The notes beneath the pieces were generated by a model. It made no database searches, was not told where the DNA came from, and worked only from the letters and a program-made list of their open reading frames with translations. From NCBI GenBank assembly GCA_050186335.1, contig JBFWYO010000116.1, positions 1 through 11,034 on the forward strand: a DNA stretch of 11,034 nucleotides, in the 5' to 3' direction. Shown here piece after piece: positions 6,905 to 11,034 of this stretch; positions within the stretch are counted from its first letter, which is position 1, and each line of letters opens with the position of its first letter. The stretch is from JBFWYO01 sp050186335. Its GTDB lineage: Bacteria; Pseudomonadota; Alphaproteobacteria; Bin65. The translations under genes and the position numbers were made by a program.

Positions 6905-8976
6905 TCGTCGGCACCGCCGGTCACATCGACCACGGCAAGACCGCGCTGGTACGGGCATTGACCGGCGTCGACACCGATCGGCTGGCGGAGGAGAAAGCGC
7001 GCGGCATTTCGATTGATCTCGGTTTTGCCTACTTGCCCGCGCCGGACGGATCGGTGCTCGGCTTCGTCGACGTCCCGGGCCACGAACGTTTCATGCGCAA
7101 TATGCTCGCCGGTGCCACCGGCATCGATTACGCGCTCCTGGTCGTGGCCGCCGATGACGGCGTCATGCCGCAGACCATCGAACACCTGGCAGTCGTCGAT
7201 CTGCTCGGCATCCCGCGTGGCGTTGTGGCGCTGACCAAGGTCGATCTGATCGAACCGCCGGCTCGTCCGCAGGTTCGCGCCGAGATCTCGGCTGCCCTCG
7301 CCGCCACATGTCTCGCGAACGCCGAAATTATCGAAGTCTCGAGCGTGACGGGCGAAGGCATCGAGGATTTGCGCGCGCACCTGTTCGACGCCGCGCGAGA
7401 TCATGGCGAGTCCTCGCAGTCCGGCCGCTTCCGGCTTGCGGTCGATCGGTCATTCACGCTTGCCGGCGCGGGCACCGTGGTAACCGGCACGGTTCTTTCA
7501 GGCTCGGTCGCGGTCGGCGATCATGTCGTGGTCAGCCCGTCCGGGCTCGGCGCCCGCATACGCTCGATTCATGCGCAGAATCGACCGGCCAAACTGGGCC
7601 GCACGGGCGAGCGCTGCGCGCTCAATCTGCTTGGCGACGGCATCGCCAAGGACGCGATCGCGCGCGGCGACATCGTGCTCGATCCAGAACTGCATGCGCC
7701 GGCCGGGCGCATCGACGCAGCCGTGCGCATCCTGCGCGGCGAACCCAAGCCGATCGACCAATGGATGCCGGTCCGGCTGCATCACGCGGCCGCCGAAGTG
7801 GGTGCGCGGATCGTGCTGCTCGGGCCGGACAAGATTCCGCCGGGCGGCGAGGGCTTGGTCCAACTCGTGCTCGAACGGCCGATCGCAGCTGCGGTCGGCG
7901 ATCGCTTTATTCTGCGCGATACCTCGTCCCAGCGCACAATTGGCGGCGGTCGCTTCATCGATTTGCGGGCGCCGGCGCGCCGACGCCGTACGCCGCAGCG
8001 CCTGTCGCAGCTCGCAGCGCACCGAATACTCGATCCCGAGAAGGCGCTGGCGGCATTACTCGAGTGCCCGCCGGCTTACATGGATCTTGCCGCTTTCGCG
8101 CGCGATCGGGCGCTCGCCGCGGCCGAAATCGATGCCATCGGCGCGCGGCTCGGGCTGGTCCGCGTGCCGAACGATAACGCTTCGCTCGCCCTTTCAGCCG
8201 CGACCTGGCAGCGGATCAAGGCTGCTATCGCCGCGACGCTCAAGACATTCCACGGCCGGAATCCCGACCTGCCGGGCATGGGCTTCGAGCAGTTGCGGCT
8301 GGCGATCGAGCCGCGCCTGCCGACGCCCGGTTTCGCCGCCGCGCTCCAGCGCCTGGCCCAAGAACGCGAAATCGGGCTCGACGGCGCATGGGTACGGCTG
8401 GTCGGGCACGAAGTCCGCCTCACGCCGAAAGATGAGGCGCTTTGGCTGCAGATCGGTCCGCTGCTCGGCGGCGCCGATCGCTTCCGACCGCCGCGCGTGC
8501 GCGATATCGCAACCGCGCGCCGGATCCCGGAGGCCGATGTTCGCCGGCTGTTCAAATTGCTTGCGCGCATGGGAAAATTGCACGATGTGGCGCCCGACCA
8601 TTTCTTTCTGCGCGACACGGTGGCCGAAATGGTGGCGATTGCCGGCGATCTGGCGAGCGGCGCAAGCGGCGGCGAGTTCTCGGCGGCGCAGTTCCGCGAT
8701 CGGCTGGATAACGGTCGCAAGGTGGCGATTCAAATTCTGGAGTTTTTCGACCGGCACGGCGTAACATTGCGGCGCGGCGACCTGCGACGTGTCGACAAGC
8801 GCAGGCTGGATTTGTTCCGTCGTTCGTCGGACGCCGGACGCAGCGGCGCCGGACCTAATATTGGAAGGGAAGCGTCCCCGGTGGGGCGTCCGGACTTCAA
8901 ATCCGGGAAGGGCCGTGAGACGGTTCTTGGTGGGTTCGACCCCCACTCTCTTCCGCCAACCGCCCGAGGCACATGA
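6901..8976 (+). CDS. selB: Selenocysteine-specific elongation factor SelB, reading frame extending through selC
   Basis: SelB is a GTPase that carries Sec-tRNA-Sec to ribosomes paused at a UGA followed by a SECIS hairpin. The N-terminal G domain shows GHIDHGKT (7-14), the switch region RGISIDLGFA (34-43), DVPGH (57-61) and TKVD (112-115). EF-Tu-like beta-barrel domains follow to about 370, with RDTSSQRTIGGG near 340, and then winged-helix SECIS-binding domains to the end. The family-like part ends around residues 620-640 (RDRLDNGRKVAIQILEFF, then RRGDLRRVDKRRLDLF, F639). The frame has no stop there. It continues through 15 residues, then through the whole tRNA-Sec gene as codons 655-686, adds five residues and stops at the TGA 8974-8976. 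That gives 691 residues against 614 in E. coli. The last 50 or so are low-complexity and Gly/Arg/Pro-rich and look like translated tRNA, not a conserved domain. The start ATG overlaps the Sel1-gene stop. Confidence 0.95.
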   Translation: MIVGTAGHIDHGKTALVRALTGVDTDRLAEEKARGISIDLGFAYLPAPDGSVLGFVDVPGHERFMRNMLAGATGIDYALLVVAADDGVMPQTIEHLAVVDLLGIPRGVVALTKVDLIEPPARPQVRAEISAALAATCLANAEIIEVSSVTGEGIEDLRAHLFDAARDHGESSQSGRFRLAVDRSFTLAGAGTVVTGTVLSGSVAVGDHVVVSPSGLGARIRSIHAQNRPAKLGRTGERCALNLLGDGIAKDAIARGDIVLDPELHAPAGRIDAAVRILRGEPKPIDQWMPVRLHHAAAEVGARIVLLGPDKIPPGGEGLVQLVLERPIAAAVGDRFILRDTSSQRTIGGGRFIDLRAPARRRRTPQRLSQLAAHRILDPEKALAALLECPPAYMDLAAFARDRALAAAEIDAIGARLGLVRVPNDNASLALSAATWQRIKAAIAATLKTFHGRNPDLPGMGFEQLRLAIEPRLPTPGFAAALQRLAQEREIGLDGAWVRLVGHEVRLTPKDEALWLQIGPLLGGADRFRPPRVRDIATARRIPEADVRRLFKLLARMGKLHDVAPDHFFLRDTVAEMVAIAGDLASGASGGEFSAAQFRDRLDNGRKVAIQILEFFDRHGVTLRRGDLRRVDKRRLDLFRRSSDAGRSGAGPNIGREASPVGRPDFKSGKGRETVLGGFDPHSLPPTARGT
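8829..8841 (+). other. selC leader segment complementary to the tRNA D-arm region
   Basis: The selB 3' end just upstream of selC carries two copies of GGACGC (8829-8834 and 8836-8841). The tRNA contains two copies of the complement GCGTCC (8872-8877, start of the D-stem, and 8886-8891, end of the D-stem into the anticodon stem). One pairing extends to seven bases (GGACGCC 8829-8835 with GGCGTCC 8885-8891). In an unprocessed transcript the leader could compete with tRNA folding. The complementarity is seen; any function is inference. Confidence 0.3.
8863..8958 (+). tRNA. selC: tRNA-Sec(UCA)
   Basis: This 96-nt gene has every hallmark of bacterial tRNA-Sec. The 8-bp acceptor stem is 8863-8870 with 8947-8954 (one G-T pair), the discriminator base is G8955 and CCA is encoded at 8956-8958. 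The 6-bp D-stem is 8873-8878 with 8883-8888 around the four-base loop CGGT. The anticodon stem is 8890-8894 with 8902-8906, with loop CTTCAAA and anticodon TCA at 8897-8899. The long extra arm is 8910-8916 with 8920-8926. The T-stem is 8930-8934 with 8942-8946 and the T-loop starts TTCGA. The 8+5 acceptor/T-stem geometry is the bacterial type, and the sequence resembles E. coli selC base for base in the D-loop and anticodon region. It lies entirely inside the selB reading frame, in codon phase. No convincing promoter is visible upstream, so it is probably cut out of the operon transcript. Confidence 0.98.
8966..8969 (+). promoter_or_regulatory. Ribosome binding site of the gene after selC
   Basis: GAGG lies seven bases after the tRNA CCA end, three bases before the ATG at 8973 and six bases before the ATG at 8976. 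The spacing favours 8976. It sits 3' of the tRNA, so it would stay with the downstream message after tRNA excision and allow that part of the operon to be translated on its own. Confidence 0.5.
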
Positions 8977-9452
8977 TGGCATCCACGAACATCGCTTTCC
9001 TCGAACAACTGAAGCGCGAGGCCGACGGCGTAATAGAGGCCGAAGCCGAGTTGCGCCGGGAGAGCGCGCGGCGGATCGCGGCGCTCGAGCAGGAGCGAGC
9101 CTTCGCCTTCCGTCGCTTCAATCTGATGCGTGCGATCGTTGGCGCGGTTGGAACGGTGACGGATGCGAAGGACGCGGAAGCCGCGGCGGTCGCCAATGCC
9201 GTCGGGGTGTTGCGCGGCCAGCTCGAGTGGACCGGCGAAAGCGCTGCGCACGACGCGGTTGTCGCCCATTTCGCCCCGGTCGCGCAGGCGGTCTTCGCCG
9301 GCATCGCCGCGCCTAAACGGGCCTCGGGCAGCATCGCCGACGTGCGGAAGGAACTGGCCAAGTTCGAAGCGTGGTACGCCAAGACTCACGCCAAGTCGTT
9401 CTGGACCCTGTTCGAGACCTATATGCGGGAGACGCCGGTTGTCGATTTCTAA
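8976..9452 (+). CDS. Uncharacterised protein, coiled-coil N-terminus (downstream of selC)
   Basis: I do not recognise this 158-residue protein. It starts MASTNIAFLEQLKREAD and has a charged, Glu/Arg/Ala-rich stretch at about 8-48 that reads as a long helix, probably a coiled coil (READGVIEAEAELRRESARR, then IAALEQERAF). A middle Ala/Val-rich helical part follows (about 50-112), then an aromatic C-terminus (FEAWYAKTHAKSFWTLFETY, about 130-149). There are no cysteines, signal peptide or membrane segment. Codon use is like its neighbours. It begins at the second ATG of ATGATG (8973-8978); the selB-frame stop is the TGA 8974-8976. The alternative start at 8973 adds one Met. Its end overlaps the next gene by 14 bases, so the two are likely made together and may act together. 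Confidence 0.8.
   Translation: MASTNIAFLEQLKREADGVIEAEAELRRESARRIAALEQERAFAFRRFNLMRAIVGAVGTVTDAKDAEAAAVANAVGVLRGQLEWTGESAAHDAVVAHFAPVAQAVFAGIAAPKRASGSIADVRKELAKFEAWYAKTHAKSFWTLFETYMRETPVVDF
9427..9432 (+). promoter_or_regulatory. Ribosome binding site deciding a TTG start
   Basis: GGGAGA sits six bases before the TTG at 9439. It supports this unusual start codon for the following gene, whose frame has no ATG until 9583. Confidence 0.55.
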
Positions 9453-9837
9453 GGCGAACGGCGACAACACCGATTTCACTCGATGGATCGTCGAGGAATT
9501 TGCGCACACCGGCGCCTTTACGGCGCTTGTGGTATTGGTGCGCATCGGCGAACAATCCGTCTCGCCGCTTTGTTCGACCTATATGAATGTCATCGGCGAC
9601 GAATTCGATTGGGCCGACCTCACCGTATTGTTCGCCGGCTCGGGCATGGACTGGGACGGCGCCGCGTTCTTTTCGGCCACCGACAAGAACGGCGGCCCGC
9701 TGGATAACCCGACCGCGCGGCTAAAGCTGCGCGAGATCGAAGATCGCTTCAACAAGGATCGCTTGACGCTTAACCAGGGTCATTTTTTCGACAAATGGGG
9801 ACGGCGCATGAAGATCGAGGAAGTCGGGCCGAAATGA
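9439..9837 (+). CDS. Uncharacterised small protein upstream of lipoate ligase
   Basis: I do not recognise this 132-residue protein. It appears to start at a TTG, overlapping the previous gene by 14 bases, with a well-placed GGGAGA site. An ATG start at 9583 would remove 48 residues, including the well-formed helix FTRWIVEEFAHTGAFTALVV (about 14-33). The protein is acidic in the middle (GDEFDWADL, GSGMDWDGAAFF) and ends in a basic stretch with FNKDRLTLNQGHFFDKWGRR. There is a single cysteine, no signal peptide and no clear membrane segment. Its stop overlaps the lipoate-ligase start as ATGA (9834-9837). The coupling on both sides suggests a partner or accessory protein of the lipoate/DsrE module, but no function can be read from the sequence. 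Confidence 0.78.
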   Translation: MSISKANGDNTDFTRWIVEEFAHTGAFTALVVLVRIGEQSVSPLCSTYMNVIGDEFDWADLTVLFAGSGMDWDGAAFFSATDKNGGPLDNPTARLKLREIEDRFNKDRLTLNQGHFFDKWGRRMKIEEVGPK

Positions 9838-10598
9838 CGGCGAAACTGCGCGTCATCGATACCGGATTGCGATCGGCGCGGTGGAACTTCGCCATGACGG
9901 CGGCACTGGCGGAACTACATCGCCGCGGCCAGGCGCCCGACTCGCTTCGGTTCATGTTTTTCGTCCCCTCGGTGAGCGTCGGGCGCCACCAAAGCCTGGC
10001 CCGCGAGGTGCGTCTCGAGCGTTGTCGGGCGAGGGGAGTGGAAACGGCGCGCCGCATCACCGGCGGCGGCGCCATCTATATGGATCCCGGCATGCTGGCT
10101 TGGGAAATCGTGACCGGACGGCGGCGCTTCGCCGGCGGATTGCCGGAAGCGACCGAGCGGCTTTGCGGCGGCGTCGCCGCCGGGCTGGCGCGAATGGGAA
10201 TTCCGGCGCGCGTTCGGGCACCCGCTGATGTCGAGGCCGGCGGGCGCAAGATCTGCGGCAGCGCCGGATATTTCGACGGTCAGACGCTGGTGCTGCAGGG
10301 CACGGTGCTGGTGGATTTTGAGATCGCCGACATGGCCGACGCGCTCGCAACCGCCGACCGCGGCGCGCTGACGTCGCGTGTGACGAGCATCGCCACCCTC
10401 ATCGGCCGCGTGCCGCCCATGGCGGAAATCGAAAATTGTCTTCTCGCCGGATGGTCGGAAATCCCCGGTCTCGCGTTTTCGTGGGGCACGCCGAGCACGG
10501 GCGAAATGGAGCTTACCGCGCGGCTCCTGGCCGCCGAGATCGGCACCGACGCATTCGTCGCCGGGGCGGAACATCTGCAACCGGCGTACACGCAATGA
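9834..10598 (+). CDS. Lipoate-protein ligase A-like protein (single domain)
   Basis: This belongs to the biotin/lipoate protein ligase (BPL/LplA/LipB) fold family, whose members attach lipoate or octanoate to a lysine of an acceptor protein. It has 254 residues. Key motifs are SVGRHQS (48-54), RRITGGGAIYMDPG (73-86, the RRxxGGGxVxxD ligand-binding motif with Y for the usual V/H region) and GRKICGSAG (137-145), where K139 matches the catalytic lysine of LplA. LQGTVLVD (154-161) matches the HGTLL strand with Q in place of H. It is shorter than E. coli LplA (338) and seems to lack the C-terminal accessory domain, as do the sLpl-type ligases of sulfur-oxidising clusters. The start at 9834 (GAGGAA at 9817-9822 upstream) overlaps the preceding stop; its own TGA overlaps the dsrE start. 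The likely acceptor is the GcvH-like protein starting at 10982. A role as octanoyl or other acyltransferase is not excluded. Confidence 0.9.
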   Translation: MTAKLRVIDTGLRSARWNFAMTAALAELHRRGQAPDSLRFMFFVPSVSVGRHQSLAREVRLERCRARGVETARRITGGGAIYMDPGMLAWEIVTGRRRFAGGLPEATERLCGGVAAGLARMGIPARVRAPADVEAGGRKICGSAGYFDGQTLVLQGTVLVDFEIADMADALATADRGALTSRVTSIATLIGRVPPMAEIENCLLAGWSEIPGLAFSWGTPSTGEMELTARLLAAEIGTDAFVAGAEHLQPAYTQ

Positions 10599-10972
10599 CC
10601 GAGCGCCTGATCATCGTTCTTGCCAGCACGGATCCGCGCAACAACGAGGAACTGGGCGCGCCGTTCTATCATGCGGCGGTCGCGGCGGCGCTGGACTACA
10701 AGGTCGACGTGATCTGCCTCGCCTCGGCCGGCAAGCTGCTGCGCAAGGGCGTCGCCGAGACGCACTTCCTCAAGCCCGGCAACCCGAAGACCGTCTACGA
10801 CTGGATCAAGGATGCGCACGGCCACGGTGCGCGGTTCTGGGCGTGTCCGGCCAATCTCGAATTGCTCGACATGAGCGAGGCCGATCTGATTCCGGAATGC
10901 AGCGGCTTGATGAGCGCCGCCGCGATGATCCAGGACATCATGGACGGCGATTGTCGCGTACTCACGTATTAG
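10595..10972 (+). CDS. DsrE/DsrF-like family protein
   Basis: This 125-residue protein has the DsrE-type alpha/beta fold signature: an N-terminal strand LIIVLAS (5-11), then a helix with the F-Y-H-A-A-x-A-A-L pattern (24-33), a strand DVICLAS (38-44) and a late conserved-cysteine segment ARFWACPANLELLDM (79-93, C84). C102 lies in PECSGLM, and C41 and C120 are the other cysteines. DsrE-family proteins carry sulfur as persulfide on a cysteine near the position of C84, as in DsrE of sulfite-reduction/sulfur-oxidation pathways and the DsrE proteins of sHdr clusters. ATG at 10595 overlaps the lipoate-ligase stop (ATGA). The TAG at 10970 is nine bases before the next start. It could be a sulfur carrier delivering to a downstream redox enzyme, but DsrE folds also occur in proteins of unknown function. 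Confidence 0.88.
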   Translation: MTERLIIVLASTDPRNNEELGAPFYHAAVAAALDYKVDVICLASAGKLLRKGVAETHFLKPGNPKTVYDWIKDAHGHGARFWACPANLELLDMSEADLIPECSGLMSAAAMIQDIMDGDCRVLTY

Positions 10973-10976
10973 GGGG
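10971..10976 (+). promoter_or_regulatory. Ribosome binding site of the final partial gene
   Basis: AGGGGG overlaps the dsrE stop codon and ends five bases before a GTG at 10982. It supports that GTG as the start of the last gene. A second in-frame GTG at 10991 is further away. Confidence 0.55.
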
Positions 10977-10981
10977 TTGTC

Positions 10982-11034
10982 GTGGTCAGCGTGCGCGGCA
11001 ACGAACTCCCGGACGATCTGCTTTACGATGTGCC
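10982..11034 (+). CDS. GcvH-like / lipoate-binding protein, N-terminal fragment (runs off window)
   Basis: Only 17 full codons are present. Starting at GTG, the peptide reads MVSVRGNELPDDLLYDV. The pattern R-G-x-x-x-P-x-D-L-x-Y-D-V is one I associate with the start of GcvH-like proteins and the lipoate-binding proteins (LbpA) of sHdr gene clusters. The preceding lipoate-ligase-like and DsrE genes make that reading more likely: the ligase needs an acceptor. The lipoyl-lysine motif would be beyond the window, so the call is tentative. Confidence 0.55.
   Translation, partial: MVSVRGNELPDDLLYDV

Noticed and set aside
8832..8854. Direct repeat CGCCGGAC (8832-8839 and 8847-8854) as an integration or recombination site
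   Set aside because: Eight GC-rich bases repeated once is expected by chance; there is no integrase gene or tRNA 3'-end duplication in the window, so no evidence for an att site.
8812..8858. Frameshift sequencing error at the selB 3' end hiding a normal stop (TAA at 8856-8858 in another frame)
   Set aside because: The protein sequence is family-like in one frame to about residue 639 and there is no homopolymer or other sign of an error. It cannot be ruled out without relatives, so it is kept only as a caution.
8856..8861. TAATAT as a -10 promoter box for selC
   Set aside because: It ends one base before the mature tRNA 5' end, so transcription would begin inside the tRNA. It also lacks a matching -35. 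It is better seen as an A/T-rich leader at the RNase P site.
8958..8972. Intrinsic terminator after selC
   Set aside because: There is no stem and no T-run between the CCA end and the next start codon.
8789..9316. 175-codon + strand frame crossing the end of selB, selC and the next gene
   Set aside because: It starts inside selB and runs through a tRNA into a different coding frame; its composition is Arg-rich. It only shows that GC-rich DNA here stays open in more than one frame.

Overview
The window is a GC-rich stretch whose genes all lie on the + strand and are tightly packed. It encodes a selenocysteine-dependent respiratory formate dehydrogenase, its accessory factor, and most of the machinery that makes and inserts selenocysteine (Sec). 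The gene set, the codon bias towards G/C at third positions and the style of the proteins suggest a proteobacterium, most likely an alphaproteobacterium (Hyphomicrobiales or Rhodospirillales-like). That placement is inference from protein resemblance, not from a marker gene.

Layout. Positions 1-2115 hold the C-terminal two-thirds of the formate dehydrogenase-N/O catalytic subunit (fdoG/fdnG). Its Sec codon and N-terminus lie upstream of the window. It is followed by the four-cluster iron-sulfur subunit (fdoH, 2132-3031), the membrane cytochrome b subunit (fdoI, 3031-3690), a short spacer with a GC hairpin, fdhE (3762-4676), selA (4690-6117), a Sel1-repeat protein (6104-6904), selB (6901-8976) and the tRNA-Sec gene selC (8863-8958). 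After selC come two unrecognised small genes (8976-9452 and 9439-9837), a single-domain lipoate-protein ligase-like gene (9834-10598), a DsrE-family gene (10595-10972), and the first 17 codons of a gene whose start resembles GcvH/lipoate-binding proteins (10982 to the window end).

How the genes work together. SelA converts Ser-tRNA-Sec to Sec-tRNA-Sec, SelB delivers it to the in-frame UGA of the dehydrogenase mRNA, and FdhE helps mature the enzyme. The GHI complex oxidises formate in the periplasm and passes electrons through iron-sulfur clusters and two hemes b to the quinone pool. From selA to dsrE almost every gene boundary overlaps by 1-14 bases, so this looks like one translationally coupled operon.

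The two most interesting points are these. (1) The selB reading frame does not stop before selC. It runs in phase through the entire 96-nt tRNA (exactly 32 codons) and stops at a TGA that overlaps the start of the next gene. (2) The operon continues into a lipoate ligase / DsrE / GcvH-like set, which recalls the lipoate-binding-protein modules of sulfur-oxidising heterodisulfide reductase-like (sHdr) systems, here joined to two proteins of unknown function and to the Sec/formate genes.
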